Shown: positions 18,666 to 30,433, numbered from the stretch's first letter. The stretch: DNA of 64,000 nt from Dictyobacter vulcani (GCF_008974265.1 NZ_BKZW01000001.1:3038001-3102000), one strand, 5' to 3'. Numbers and translations are program-made. Notes: generated from the sequence alone by a model not told the origin.

Positions 18666-19181
18666 GTGAGAAAGCTAGCGGTGGTTGTTTGTGCTGCCTT
18701 ATCGGCCAGGTATATTCAGGAATTTGTTCGGCTGGCTCAAAAGGATCGCTGGGATGTCTGGATTGTGGCGACGCCAAAGGCATGTGACTTTATTGACGAG
18801 CCTGTACTGCACGCCCTGACAGATCATCCAATCACCGTTACAGAGCCAGCCTTGCCCCTTCCCACCTTTGATGCAGTGGTAGTAGTACCAGCCACCTTTA
18901 ACAGCCTCAAAAAATGGGCTCAGGGCATTCTGGACACCTATGCACTGGTCCTGCTACATACCTGGATGCGCCAGCCACAACTACCCATACTGGTCTTTCC
19001 CCGTGCCAGCAGCGAATTGGCCCAGGAGCCAGCGTTCGCACCCAGTCTGGCCTGGCTACAGCAGCAGGGCATCCATGTCTACTACGATCCCGATCTTATC
19101 CCCCCAACAACAATATCCCCTGGACCACCATTCAGAGAGAATTGCGCAATGTCTGCACATGATGTCTGGCTTATGCTGTAG
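18666..19181 (+). CDS. Flavoprotein-family (PPC decarboxylase-like) protein
   Basis: 171 residues resembling the flavoprotein superfamily that includes phosphopantothenoylcysteine decarboxylase and UbiX-type enzymes. Visible: an N-terminal beta strand plus Ser (KLAVVVCAALSARY), a middle AVVVVPATFNSLKKWAQGI segment matching the 'PATxNTxxK' FMN-binding pattern, and a C-terminal variable part. The start is GTG 18666, preceded by AAAAGGGG at about 8 bases. It stands alone downstream of the palindromic element. The exact substrate is unknown, and it is shorter than full CoaBC. Confidence 0.65.
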   Translation: MRKLAVVVCAALSARYIQEFVRLAQKDRWDVWIVATPKACDFIDEPVLHALTDHPITVTEPALPLPTFDAVVVVPATFNSLKKWAQGILDTYALVLLHTWMRQPQLPILVFPRASSELAQEPAFAPSLAWLQQQGIHVYYDPDLIPPTTISPGPPFRENCAMSAHDVWLML

Positions 19182-19197
19182 TAAATTCTGAGATAAC

Positions 19198-20267
19198 TTA
19201 AGGTTTTTTCCAGATTTGTAGCGTTTGATCTTCGCTGGTTGTAGCCAGGCGAATATTATCAGGAGCCCAGACAACGTTCCTTACGCGCGCTGTGTGGCCA
19301 CGGTAGATATACACTGTTTGTGCCTGTGTGGGACGCCAGATATGCACTGTTGTATCATCACTGGCGGAGGCTATGTAAGCTCCATCAGAAGACCAGGCCA
19401 GAGAGGCGATATAATTACTGTGATTTGTATATGTCGATATGGTGGAACCTGATGGAACGTTGAACACTTTTACCATATAGGGATTCATGGGCGGCTGGTT
19501 ATCTTCATGAGGGCCAAATGTTACTGCCAATCTTTGACTTTCTGGTGACCAGGCAACCGCAGTTATTGGCTGGGATGTCTGATTGGTAAGTACCATCTGT
19601 GTGACTCCGGTAGAGGGTATCCAGATATGGACTGTACCATCTAAAGAGCCAGATGCAATATATTTGCCATTAGCAGACCAGGCAAGCGTTGTTACTTCAT
19701 CGCGATATTGTTCATAGGTGGAAACTAACTCAGCATGGGAATTTGCTATTATCTTGTAAAGACATACACGCTTATTCAGACTGCCTGTAGCAACCAGTTT
19801 ACTATCGGGAGACCAGGAAAGTGTATCTACCACAGTTTGATTATTGGAAATAGCTGTAATTGCTGTCCATGTCCTGACATCCCAGATACGCACCCCATAA
19901 TCTGGATCAGAGGTAGCAATATATTGGCCATTAGGTGACCACGCTATCGCTCCTATGGGTATATTGCCTCTTGCACGATCTCGATAGGTATTTTTATATG
20001 ATAATGTATTCCAGACGTATAACGCTCCATCTGCTGTGAGTGCTGCCAGGCTTTTGCCATCTGGCGACCATGTGACTCCATCAACAAGTTGCTGAAATGT
20101 GTGCAGCGTAGGGTCTTGTTGTTGATTTTTGAGCCACACTATGGTGCACCAATGCCGAGCAGGGCACAGCCACCAATAGCAGCGCCTCCTTGTAGTAAAG
20201 ATCTCCGCGAAATATGCATAGACCTGGATAGCTGCTCAATATTTTTATCTGTTGCTACTTTTTTCAT
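19198..20267 (-). pseudogene. WD40 beta-propeller protein with Tat-like signal, frame broken
   Basis: The main frame (from 20139 down to 19198) encodes about six WD40 repeats with the usual WSPDG..IA.AS.D..V.IW pattern, so one beta-propeller. Directly upstream and in another frame, from ATG 20267, is a 42-codon signal containing SRRSLLQGGAAIGG, a twin-arginine-type export motif. That frame stops at TAG 20141-20139, whose last base is the first base of GTG opening the WD40 frame. Most likely an exported WD40 protein has lost its reading frame near 20140; translational coupling of two products is an alternative. The partner is unknown. Confidence 0.65.
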
Positions 20268-20560
20268 GAAAAATTAACCTTATCTGTCAATTTTTGCTAA
20301 TGACTGAAATATTAAAGCTGGTTTGTAGAAAACATATTATAGCATACTTATCCCGCTAAAATAATGATATTAAGCCCTAATATTTAGTACCTTATCTGTG
20401 TGCCATGTTAAATAAAACTACTGCACAAAATTATTATTAATAATGTATACTTTTCTACGTATCTTTACTATGCTACGTTAGATCTTCGTTTTTTATGGTA
20501 TAAAATTTTTGCATTGCTTGCATTCTGTTCACTCTCGCATGTGTAGAGAGGAATACTCTG

Positions 20561-20782
20561 ATGAAAATTTCATTTGGCCTGGCTGACCCAGGTTATTCGC
20601 ATCGCCGGGCGACCCTGCGCGAAGCGGACCACGTCCTTGTGCTGAAGGATGGTAGGATAGAGATTGAGGGAACGCTGGATTATGTGCTGGCAAATAGTGA
20701 AGAGATGCAGCGGCTCTGGCACGGCGAGCTCACTCTGGTAGGGGCTGAAACACCTGAAAATGCACAGGAGGAACAGGCATAA
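20561..20782 (+). pseudogene. C-terminal fragment of an ABC exporter ATPase
   Basis: Residues from about 13 onward ([21 protein letters not shown], read in two parts, then [21 protein letters not shown]) match the end of an ABC-type multidrug/lipid exporter nucleotide-binding domain, including the H-loop His. Walker A, signature motif, Walker B and the membrane domain are absent, and no related frame is seen in the AT-rich DNA upstream. GAGAGGA precedes the ATG, so a short product might still be made. Confidence 0.75.
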
Positions 20783-20800
20783 GCGTGCCTGTTCCTCCTG
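20765..20800. terminator. Hairpin between convergent genes
   Basis: Perfect 15-bp stem CAGGAGGAACAGGCA with its complement and a 6-base loop that contains the ABC fragment's stop codon. It lies between the rightward ABC fragment and the leftward PAP2-like gene. The T tail is poor, so its strength is uncertain. Confidence 0.55.
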
Positions 20801-20820
20801 TTAAGCAGTCTTGTAGGAAC

Positions 20821-21454
20821 CTAGAAGCCCTGGCTTTTGAGCAGGAGCCAGGATAGGGCGACACCAACCAGGGAACCAGCAATGACCTGTGCCAGTGTGT
20901 GACGATGCAGTTTGACGCGTGACCAGCTGACCAGAACGACCAGTAGAAAGGCGGGGAGCATGACACGTCCATAGACCATACTGAGGGCTGTGACGGCGGC
21001 GGCGAGGGCCGAAGCATGCATACTGATTTTCCACCAGAAGGTGATCACCATCATCAGGAGGCCGCTGATTGAGACCAGCAACAGCACGCTTTCAAGATTT
21101 TTTTGTCCATTGATCAGGTGCAATACCAGGAAGCCAAGCAAGCTTGAGGCAATACCAAATAAGAATGGTCCCACGGCGTTGTGAGCGCACACTAACATCG
21201 ACATCAGTAAATTTACCCGTCATGACACCAAAGGTGATATAGGCCATGGGACCAACACAGAGAAAGAAAATAGTAATAATAACTGAAAATAAAACATTTT
21301 GATTGCTGGCAGAAAGCCCCATCAGAACCACAAAAGGTAAGGCTACAACCGCGGGTGAAAGAATGGTAGAGATAAAGCGCGCAAATTGAATATGCAATGG
21401 CTTGGATATGGCAGGGGTGTTATCACTCTCATTGATCGCCATATTCTCAATCAT
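20821..21454 (-). pseudogene. PAP2-like membrane phosphatase, frameshifted
   Basis: Two overlapping frames form one protein of about 210 residues. The first runs from ATG 21454 to about 21168, ending at VRSQRRG; the second continues PFLFGIASSLLGF to the stop at 20821. Removing one G from the GGG at about 21170 joins them. The whole has five to six membrane helices and a degenerate PAP2 pattern: K..D.DVSVRSQRR, then SMHAS in place of PSGH, and SRVKLHRHTLAQ matching SRxxxxxHxxxD. It probably acts on lipid or polyprenyl phosphates. It follows murI by about 75 bases on the same strand. Confidence 0.65.
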
Positions 21455-21530
21455 TATAATTTTCTCCTAAGACAATCCTTAACAGGAACAAACAAAGGGT
21501 ATGCAGAAAAGTTTCTGCATCTGAACGTCC

Positions 21531-22481
21531 TCAAAGCAATGACTGACTGGCCTGGACACTATAACCAAGGACGGCACTCGCAACCTTGCTAAAATCCTGA
21601 GCATCCCCGCTACACCAGATCTGCAAGTTGCCACCCGATTCCGCCAGAGGCCGTGCCAGTCTTTCTGTATCCAGTATTGCTTGCGTACGCCGGGCAATGG
21701 CGGCGCCGCTATCAATCACCTGCACATTTTTCCCCACCAGCCGCTCGATGGCTGGACGTAAAGCTGGAAAGTGGGTGCAGCCCAGGACTATAACATCGAC
21801 ATCTTTGTCAATCAATGGTTGTAAGGCATGTTGCAACGTTGCATCAACAAACGGACTTTCAAGTTCACCATTCTCTACCAGCGTGACCAGTTCGGAACAC
21901 CCTACGGCATAAGCCTGGATATCCGAAGCAAAATCATCGATGAGATGGCGTAGATAGGAGGATTTGGCGGCTTGATTGGTGGCTGCAATGCCGATGCGCC
22001 CATGGCTGGTGGCGCGGGCCGCCGGTTTTACCGCGGGCACAACACCAATAAAGGGGGTGCTGGAATACGTAGAACGTAGTACGCTCAATGCGGCCTGAGA
22101 AGCCGTATTGCAGGCTACCACAATCAATTTTACTCCCTGATCAACCAGGAAGCGGCACGCCTGGACTGACAACTCGATAATCTCATCCTCGCTGCGTGTC
22201 CCATAAGGACAGTTGGCCGTATCGCCAATGTAAATGAAATTTTCGTTGGGGAGTACTTTGCGTAGATCCGCTACAATTGTCAGACCGCCGGCTCCCGAGT
22301 CAAAGACGCCAATGGGAGCAAGGGCCAGCTGCCGATGTTTTGTTTGATCCTGGCTGTATTGCATATGCCGTGGATCATCTTTGCGATAGTCGTAAAATAT
22401 ATGTTCACTCCGCTCGGCATCGCGGGCAGGATGCACGATGTGCTCTCCTGCCGCATGTTCTAAACTGCTAGGTTTCATCAT
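21531..22481 (-). CDS. murI: Glutamate racemase
   Basis: Makes D-glutamate for peptidoglycan. Both catalytic cysteines are seen: VVACNTAS and VLGCTHFPAL, together with GVFDSGAGGLT and NENFIYIGDTANCPYG. The core starts at about residue 55; the 316-residue form therefore has an unusual N-terminal extension, and ATG 22364 would give a more typical 277 residues, but neither start has a clear ribosome site. It is 24 bases downstream of the mutase gene and probably co-transcribed with it. Confidence 0.93.
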   Translation of the reverse strand: MMKPSSLEHAAGEHIVHPARDAERSEHIFYDYRKDDPRHMQYSQDQTKHRQLALAPIGVFDSGAGGLTIVADLRKVLPNENFIYIGDTANCPYGTRSEDEIIELSVQACRFLVDQGVKLIVVACNTASQAALSVLRSTYSSTPFIGVVPAVKPAARATSHGRIGIAATNQAAKSSYLRHLIDDFASDIQAYAVGCSELVTLVENGELESPFVDATLQHALQPLIDKDVDVIVLGCTHFPALRPAIERLVGKNVQVIDSGAAIARRTQAILDTERLARPLAESGGNLQIWCSGDAQDFSKVASAVLGYSVQASQSLL

Positions 22482-22505
22482 TCGTTTTATTATACTCTAC
22501 AATGA

Positions 22506-24182
22506 CTACTCGATACTACGGAACTCTTGTTGTTCACCAAAGGTGTGACGCATGGTGTCACTGATTTCTCCCAGTGTGGCATACGCCTCAACGGCTTCAA
22601 TGATCGCAGGCATCAGATTGCCGCTACCCCGGGCGGCCTGCTCTAACGCCTGGAGCTTCTGGGTTACCAGTGCATTGTCACGGCGCTGGCGCAGGTCCGT
22701 CAGCTTTTGGGACTGCTGAGCCTCAATCGCTGGATCGATAGCATGGGCGGCCAGGCGTTCATGTTCCTCTTGCTTGAAGCGATTGACGCCGACGACAATA
22801 CTTTGTTCCTTTTCCAGTGAAAGCTGATAGGTATACGCCGCCTCCTCGATCTGGGACTGCATATAGCCGTGCTCAATGGCGCGGACACTTCCTCCCAGGG
22901 CATCGATCTGGCGGATATATTCCCAGGCGCTTTGCTCCAGGTCATTGGTGAGTTTTTCGACATAGTATGAGCCAGCTAATGGATCAACCACATCGGCAAC
23001 GCCTGTCTCATACCCCAGGACCTGTTGTGTGCGCAGAGCCAGTCTGGCGGTCTCTTCTGTTGGCAGTGAGAGCGCCTCATCCTTGCTATTGGTATGCAGG
23101 GATTGGGTGCCGCCCAAAACCGCCGCCAGGGCCTGATAGGCTGTACGTACGATGTTGTTATCGGGTTGCTGGGCGGTCAGCGTTGAGCCAGCCGTCTGGG
23201 TGTGGAAGCGCAGCATCATGGAGCGTGGATCCTGAGCGTGAAATCGTTCACGCATAATATGGGCCCACATCCGTCTGGCTGCTCGGAACTTGGCTACCTC
23301 TTCAAACAGATTATTATGGCTGTTAAAGAAAAAGGAGAGCTGACCCGCAAAAGTATCCACATTGAGTCCAGCGGCAAGTGCCGCCTCGACATACGCAATC
23401 GCGTTGGATAAGGTAAAAGCAATCTCCTGGGCCGCCGTGGCACCTGCCTCGCGGATATGATAGCCGCTAATACTGATGGTATTCCACTGGGGCAAATGCT
23501 CCGAACAATAGCTAAATATATCCGTAATGATGCGCATTGAATGTTCCGGCGGATAAATATATGTTCCGCGCGCGATATACTCTTTGAGCAAATCATTCTG
23601 GATGGTGCCTGAGAGTTTGCGAATATCTGCACCCTGTTTTTTCGCCACTGCGATATACAGAGCTAACAGGATACTCGCGGTGGCATTAATCGTCATTGAT
23701 GTACTGATGCGCTCAAGTGGTAGACCCTGGAGCAGGATCTCCATATCTTCCAGGCTTGAGATCGAGACACCGACTCGGCCAACTTCACCTTCAGAGAAAG
23801 GATGATCCGCATCGTATCCCATCTGGGTCGGGAGATCAAAGGCAACCGAGAGACCGGTTGTGCCTTGAGATAAGAGGTAGTGGTAACGGCGGTTTGATTC
23901 TTCCGCGGTCGCGAATCCGGCGTACTGGCGCATTGTCCACAGTCGTGAACGATACATACCCGGACGCACCCCACGCGTGAAAGGAAACTCTCCAGGATAG
24001 CCGAGTTGCGTCTGTGCATCCCAGTTAGCGAGATCTTCGGCACTAACCAGATCAGGAACTTCAATGTGCGAGCTTGTCTCAAATGTAGCTTTGCGCGCCG
24101 TTGTTTTGTCCGCAAGCTTGCGCGCAGTCGTCTTCTGCCATTCTTCGGCACTTTTACTGACATGTATATCCATGGACGCCAT
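22506..24182 (-). CDS. Methylmalonyl-CoA mutase, large (catalytic) subunit
   Basis: Coenzyme-B12 enzyme interconverting methylmalonyl-CoA and succinyl-CoA. The 558-residue protein covers the TIM-barrel part with [27 protein letters not shown] and [20 protein letters not shown]. The Arg in EYIARGT and the Tyr in PGMYRSR sit where methylmalonyl-specific mutases have their substrate residues, arguing against isobutyryl-CoA mutase. The B12-binding domain is absent, as in two-subunit forms; the small subunit must be elsewhere. Start ATG 24182 is set by ATAGGAGGAGC immediately upstream. It lies just after the biotin carrier gene. Confidence 0.92.
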   Translation of the reverse strand: MASMDIHVSKSAEEWQKTTARKLADKTTARKATFETSSHIEVPDLVSAEDLANWDAQTQLGYPGEFPFTRGVRPGMYRSRLWTMRQYAGFATAEESNRRYHYLLSQGTTGLSVAFDLPTQMGYDADHPFSEGEVGRVGVSISSLEDMEILLQGLPLERISTSMTINATASILLALYIAVAKKQGADIRKLSGTIQNDLLKEYIARGTYIYPPEHSMRIITDIFSYCSEHLPQWNTISISGYHIREAGATAAQEIAFTLSNAIAYVEAALAAGLNVDTFAGQLSFFFNSHNNLFEEVAKFRAARRMWAHIMRERFHAQDPRSMMLRFHTQTAGSTLTAQQPDNNIVRTAYQALAAVLGGTQSLHTNSKDEALSLPTEETARLALRTQQVLGYETGVADVVDPLAGSYYVEKLTNDLEQSAWEYIRQIDALGGSVRAIEHGYMQSQIEEAAYTYQLSLEKEQSIVVGVNRFKQEEHERLAAHAIDPAIEAQQSQKLTDLRQRRDNALVTQKLQALEQAARGSGNLMPAIIEAVEAYATLGEISDTMRHTFGEQQEFRSIE

Positions 24183-24231
24183 GCTCCTCCTATGATGCCA
24201 GGGCAATTATAACATATTCATAAATGTTTAC

Positions 24232-24816
24232 TTAGGAGGGCTGTTCTCCTTCAACCAGTACCAGCAATTGTCCCAGTTCGACGGTTTGGCCTTTATTAAC
24301 TTTCAGCTCTTTCACGGTTCCTGCGATCGGAGAAGACAGGTCGTTTTCCATCTTCATGGCTTCGAGGACGACAACCGTTTGACCGGCGCTCACTGTGTCA
24401 CCGGGCTGTACCAGCGTATTGACCACCAGACCGGGCATAGGAGCTTGAATCCTGGCCGCATTGCTCAACTGACCACGGCGCACGGTTCCGGCAAGCAGGC
24501 GTGTCCGTTCATCTTCAATAGCCACCAGAAAGTACTGGCCAGCCAGTTGAATTTCGTAGGTCTGGCTGCTTCCCTCATCCTCTTGCACGATGCGACGCGC
24601 AAACACTTCATAGGATTGGCCGTTGACGAGCAAGCTATAGCGTCCACCTTCGGCTGGCTGTTCGTTGTTAGCACTGGTCAGAGAGGCAATCTGGTGCCAG
24701 TCTGGGGTTTGCTCTATACCATCCACCGTCACCATGGTCCTGGTGTCATGTTTCTGGATTGCGAGGCGATAATCTTGATTCTTAATGGTTGCGGTATACG
24801 TTGTAGTATTTGACAT
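24232..24816 (-). CDS. Biotin carboxyl carrier protein of an acyl-CoA carboxylase
   Basis: 194 residues. The C-terminal biotinyl domain contains EAMKMEN with K155 as the biotin site, preceded by APMPGLV and followed by GTVKELKVNKGQ. The N-terminal 110 residues resemble the lead-in of acetyl/propionyl-CoA carboxylase alpha C-termini. Position before methylmalonyl-CoA mutase suggests propionyl-CoA carboxylase, feeding propionate into succinyl-CoA; biotin carboxylase and carboxyltransferase genes are not in the window. ATG 24816 is preceded by AGAAGG. Confidence 0.88.
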   Translation of the reverse strand: MSNTTTYTATIKNQDYRLAIQKHDTRTMVTVDGIEQTPDWHQIASLTSANNEQPAEGGRYSLLVNGQSYEVFARRIVQEDEGSSQTYEIQLAGQYFLVAIEDERTRLLAGTVRRGQLSNAARIQAPMPGLVVNTLVQPGDTVSAGQTVVVLEAMKMENDLSSPIAGTVKELKVNKGQTVELGQLLVLVEGEQPS

Positions 24817-25143
24817 AGCGATTTACCTTCTGCTCTGAAAGTCATCTCTCAACAGATGCGCACGGGGTCATTGTATCATGTTTGTTACAGTGAGGCGAGA
24901 CAAAGCTATTTCGGGACAGGTCTGGCAATTTCTAACATTCCTCTAACACTTTTCCTATGCGTATCTAACAATTGCTGTGGCATACTCTTATGCAGAGAAA
25001 AGAAAAAAGCAGCATCTAAGATATTGCAGATGCGACTGCGAACAGTTGTATGATTGAAGATGTTCCAGGCATCGGCCCTCAATTGGGAGCCGATGTGTTC
25101 CATTGTGTCAGGACTTCTGCAAGGCTACAACAAAGGTATTATC
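24817..25143. other. Divergent spacer upstream of the groESL region
   Basis: About 330 bases between the leftward BCCP gene and the rightward Cys-rich gene. No coding frame of note. It holds an imperfect hairpin CATCGGC...GCCGATG (25069-25094). I looked for a CIRCE heat-shock operator (TTAGCACTC-N9-GAGTGCTAA) and saw none. Confidence 0.5.
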
Positions 25144-25434
25144 ATGAAGAGACACGAGGATTTCACAGACGCTTACAATACAGGCAGTGATCACAAACAG
25201 AACGAATGCGCTCATGAGGTTTTTGACAATGGGCAGAAGCCGCCACGTTGTGCGAACTGTGAGATTGATATCCTCTGGTCCCCGGTGATAGTACAGGGTC
25301 AAACCTATTGTTGCACTGGTTGTGCGAATGGGGGCCCTTGCTGTTGTGACTATTCGCAGTATCGCTCAGTAAATATCTCAGGTGTGATTCACTATGGTCC
25401 AGACGAAGAGGCACTTAGGAAGTCTTCGGACTGA
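25144..25434 (+). CDS. Cys-rich putative metal-binding protein
   Basis: About 96 residues from ATG 25144 (MKRHEDFTDAY); earlier in-frame starts exist at 25054 but have no good ribosome site. The C-terminal half has a dense Cys pattern: PPRCANC, then TYCCTGCANGGPCCCDY, resembling a treble-clef or metallothionein-like zinc/copper site. It lies 33 bases before groES on the same strand and may share its transcript. Function is unknown; a redox or metal-stress role is inference from position and cysteines. Confidence 0.65.
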   Translation: MKRHEDFTDAYNTGSDHKQNECAHEVFDNGQKPPRCANCEIDILWSPVIVQGQTYCCTGCANGGPCCCDYSQYRSVNISGVIHYGPDEEALRKSSD

Positions 25435-25466
25435 TAAAGCTTCATTGTTGAAAGGAAGTGTACATC

Positions 25467-25757
25467 GTGGCTAAAATTCGTCCAGTTGGAGATCGCGTGG
25501 TTGTAAAACCAGCGGCAAAAGAAGAAGTAACAAAAAGCGGTATCGTTATTCCAGACACTGCCAAAGAGAAGCCCCAGGAAGGGGTTGTTATCGCAGTTGG
25601 CAATGGCCGTTTGTTGGATAATGGCGACCGTGCTGCTATAGATATTCACGAGGGTGACCGCGTTCTGTTCGCTAAATACGGCGGTACTGAGTTCAAATTG
25701 GAAGGCGAAGAGTATCTGGTTCTTAAAGAGTCTGATATTCTGGCTATCGTAGGCTAG
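25467..25757 (+). CDS. groES: Co-chaperonin GroES
   Basis: The 10-kDa lid of the GroEL folding chamber. 96 residues from GTG 25467 ([15 protein letters not shown]), with AAAGGAAG about 9 bases upstream; an in-frame GTG at 25458 overlaps that site. The mobile-loop region [17 protein letters not shown] and the C-terminal [14 protein letters not shown] are typical. groEL follows after 92 bases. Confidence 0.97.
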   Translation: MAKIRPVGDRVVVKPAAKEEVTKSGIVIPDTAKEKPQEGVVIAVGNGRLLDNGDRAAIDIHEGDRVLFAKYGGTEFKLEGEEYLVLKESDILAIVG

Positions 25758-25828
25758 TCATCCCTGGCATTGCGCATTGTGTGGGCAGAAGCGTTTGTTC
25801 TGCTGCCACCATCGCATGTCTGAGATAG

Positions 25829-27475
<1,647 letters not shown>

Positions 27476-27505
27476 TCCCGGCTCAGACCAACCAGCATAC
27501 TAAAC

Positions 27506-27540
27506 CAGCCCCCCATGTAATAAATACATGGGGGCTGATC
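27506..27540 (+). terminator. Terminator of groESL
   Basis: Stem CAGCCCCCATGTA / TACATGGGGGCTG with one bulged C and a short loop, 30 bases after the groEL stop. The T tail is weak (ATCTTTG). Confidence 0.7.
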
Positions 27541-27550
27541 TTTGTTTAGA

Positions 27551-27708
27551 GGGTGGCCGAAAATCACTTCCATGCGCCACTGTGTCGATAGCTTTTCGCG
27601 CCTGGGGCGCTCAAAAATTTTAGTAGGTGGTGAAAAACACTGCGCGACACGCAGTGTTTTTCACCACCTACTAAAAGAAGTATGGGCACTTTAGTGTCCG
27701 AGTGCGGC
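27551..27708. repeat. Variable-stem palindromic element, copy 2
   Basis: Same flanks as the element at 18461-18615. Hairpins: GCGCC-TGG-GGCGC, a perfect 27-bp stem with a 5-base loop (27618-27644 / 27650-27676), and GGGCACT-TT-AGTGTCC. The outer TTTTA, the middle GTGGTGAAAA and the end of the stem resemble copy 1, the rest differs but stays fully paired. It follows the groEL terminator by about 10 bases. Confidence 0.8.
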
Positions 27709-27794
27709 GGCTCACGATACTCCAGATCAGCATGAATCTCAGACTTATTCTGATAAATCCTGCACTGTGGGAGTATCTCTTGATGGCTATACAA

Positions 27795-28688
27795 CTATGA
27801 GAGAAAGTGGACCGAGTTAAGCATAGGGGTAAGATATTTTGTCAGTGCAGCTTGATAGATACTATCTGGCACAATAAAGTAAATCACATAGTAGCTCTGA
27901 CTATGTTTATCAGAGATGGTCGTGAAATGCAATTTGTTGTTTTGCCCATCCAAAATTGTTGCTTCTTTCTGGACCCACTGCTCGCCAGCAATCGTTGGCC
28001 TGGCATTATTCGCTTCCACCTCTTTCACCTGATGAAAGTCTTGAAGCTTGCTTAATTGTTGGATATTCGCTTGATTTAATGCTTCCGCACTGGCAATCTG
28101 TCCTGTGACAGCGGTGGCTAAATGGGCAATTGAGAAGGCGATACCCATCTCTTTTTGGGTGATCGAGAGCGATGCAGAACTATCGGCCATTTGAGGCGGG
28201 CTGGCATTCCAATCGGCTGGATACTGGACGGATACGTTGAGCTTGCCATCTTTTGCGGTTTTAAACGAGGTAGGATCTGGCAAGGAAGTATTGGGTTCCT
28301 GAGGGGCGGTTGTAGGCTGGGCGCTTGTATCGAGTGGAGTGGTCTGATTGGTATTCGTTGATAACTGGCCATGGCTGGAGAGTACGGCAAACGTAGCCAG
28401 GGCTCCGATCAGTGGTGTCAGCACCAGTACCGCAATGATGCCAATTCTCCTGCGACGCTGCTGATTATTTTTTGTATCATTGCCTGGTGGCATGCGGGAA
28501 GCCGCTGGTGCGTATGCCGCTGCTTCAGCCATAGCGGGTAACTGTGCAGGCACACGCGTAGGCCAGGGGGGAGCGTCTGGTGGGAGATATGAGAATGTTG
28601 CTGCTTGTCTCTCGTAGGTATTGCTTCCACATTGTGGACAGATGGTCGTTGTTCCGGGAAGTTCAGTTGAGCATTGAGAACATTTCAT
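27795..28688 (-). CDS. Zinc-ribbon membrane-anchored protein
   Basis: About 297 residues. An N-terminal zinc ribbon (MKCSQCS...CPQCGS), a Pro/Ala-rich linker, a basic stretch (RRRR) and one transmembrane helix (IGIIAVLVLTPLIGALATFAV), then an extracellular domain of about 180 residues with VQYPADWNASPP, reminiscent of PsbP/DcrB-like folds. ATG 28688 is preferred to 28694. The extracellular ligand is unknown. Confidence 0.7.
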   Translation of the reverse strand: MKCSQCSTELPGTTTICPQCGSNTYERQAATFSYLPPDAPPWPTRVPAQLPAMAEAAAYAPAASRMPPGNDTKNNQQRRRRIGIIAVLVLTPLIGALATFAVLSSHGQLSTNTNQTTPLDTSAQPTTAPQEPNTSLPDPTSFKTAKDGKLNVSVQYPADWNASPPQMADSSASLSITQKEMGIAFSIAHLATAVTGQIASAEALNQANIQQLSKLQDFHQVKEVEANNARPTIAGEQWVQKEATILDGQNNKLHFTTISDKHSQSYYVIYFIVPDSIYQAALTKYLTPMLNSVHFLS

Positions 28689-28705
28689 AGCCACACTCCC
28701 AGTTC

Positions 28706-28960
28706 TTATTCTGTATGTATTAAATGACAGTCAAAACGTACAACCCCACTCTGGCGCTCAGTGACAACTTTTATCACTTCTAACTTGATAGGCTCCCCAA
28801 TAGCAATCGCGATGTCTGTTTCGTCCAGTACCCGACATTCAAAATGTCGTTCGGTATCAATCAGATCCGCAATCACACAACGTACATAGTTATGTTCTTC
28901 ACCCTGGAAAATAGTATGCAATCCTGGTTCTTTGCTGATCAGTGTACCTTCTCTAATCAC
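28706..28960 (-). CDS. Small hypothetical protein
   Basis: 84 residues from GTG 28960 (VIREGTLISKEPG), chosen because GAGGAG lies about 9 bases upstream. Beta-rich and soluble with several His and Cys (RCVIADLIDTERHFECRV). It is about 20 bases before the zinc-ribbon gene and likely in the same transcript. No family recognised. Confidence 0.55.
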   Translation of the reverse strand: MIREGTLISKEPGLHTIFQGEEHNYVRCVIADLIDTERHFECRVLDETDIAIAIGEPIKLEVIKVVTERQSGVVRFDCHLIHTE

Positions 28961-29052
28961 GGCTCGTACTCCTCTACATGTTATGCTATCGACACCTGAC
29001 GCTTTAAAAATATGCTTATGCAAAAGATTGGCGAACGCTGGTCGGACAAGTG

Positions 29053-30433
29053 TTATTGCCAGATTTGAATGGTGCCATCGGTGAGTGCAACGATCAACTG
29101 CTCATCCGCAAAGGTCAGGGCGCTGATCTGCCAGGGATGATAGAATTTTTGGGCAATCTGCCCTGTGGTGATGGACCAGAGATCGATGACGCCTTCATTG
29201 ACCTCACTATCCTCGCGCGCAACAGCCAGCCATTGGGCTGTGGCTGAGATGGCCATACGTGCGCTGCTCCCCATAGTTCCGCTGGCGAATTCACTATACG
29301 TGCCATTGATGGTATCGCAGAGCCGGATCTTATCACGGTCATAGACAAAAGCCAGTAATGAGGCATCGGGGTTGCTACATAGGGACCGGCACAGTCTTCA
29401 CAGCGTCCCATTAAGATAGAGGACTCGATCTGGGTGGTGGGACTGCCGAGCCGACTTCTGGCATGCAGGTTCCAGCGGCGGATAATCGCCATCTGCTCTG
29501 GCTCATGTGGAGTCTGGCCACAGGAGAGCGTCACTAATGTCCGCGTGTCCTGCGAAAGCACACGGGCGCGTATGGCCCAGAAGTTGCGCTTTTCGGTTGT
29601 TTCTTCGGTACACACAACTGGATTTGTTAAAGCTGTGGCGGGCGCACCCATCTCATGGCTGACAACATCCGTACTACGAACTCCCAGAAGCGTGGGGCGT
29701 GTGTATCTTCAGCCAGGTGAGGTAAGGCCATACGAGCAATGCGTTTCCCTTCGGAGGTGACCTGCAAGCTGACATCCAATGAATAGTGGTTCGAGACTGC
29801 TCGTTCCACTAAAGGATAACTCCAGAGGAGCTTGCCTGTATACGCATCCCACATATGCATGCCCAGGCGATTCCAGCCAGCCAGCAGCGAGCCAGCCTGG
29901 GATAAACGCAACTCGCGCAACGCTTCAATCGTTAAAGCAGGATCACTGGTAAATGTTGTTATTTCTTTCGCTTCAGCATTGGTGACTTGCCAGAGTGTGC
30001 CCTTACCATCGAATGAACCAGCGGCTAACTGAAGTCCTTGCACATTGCGCCGAGCGGATAAAGACGAAGTGACTCCATGTGTTGTTTTAATGACCACGCC
30101 TGCATGTAGCGGTCCACGAGTGCTGAAGGTATGGAGTCCTGAAAATTCTACATCCTCTGGATCCTCTGGCGTATGTGGCTGTGGGCGAGGCCGTGTAAAG
30201 CGGCGGCGCACATCTACCACCCCACCCAGAATACTATCGTACTGCTCACGTTTCTCAGCGTCACTGAGCACAGCGTAGGCCCGATTGATCCGCTTCATCT
30301 CCACTGCTCCCTCCGGACCAGCCAGGTCTGGATGGAAACGTCGCGCGAGTTGGCGATATGCTCGTTTAATTGTATCTATATCTGCATCCGCGGGCACTCC
30401 CAGGATGGCATAATAATTTTCTGGTGTATCCAT
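29053..30433 (-). pseudogene. J-domain / WD40 fusion protein, two frameshifts
   Basis: One gene of about 460 codons appears to be split into three frames. Frame one, from ATG 30433, carries a DnaJ domain ([23 protein letters not shown] present in RRFHPDLAG) and a WD40-like propeller start. It is joined near 29670 (CGG to CGGG) to [15 protein letters not shown], and near 29363 (four C to five C) to DASLLAFVYDRDKIRL, ending QIWQ at 29053. Each junction is a one-base loss in a G or C run. The intact protein would couple an Hsp70-recruiting J-domain to a beta-propeller. Confidence 0.7.
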
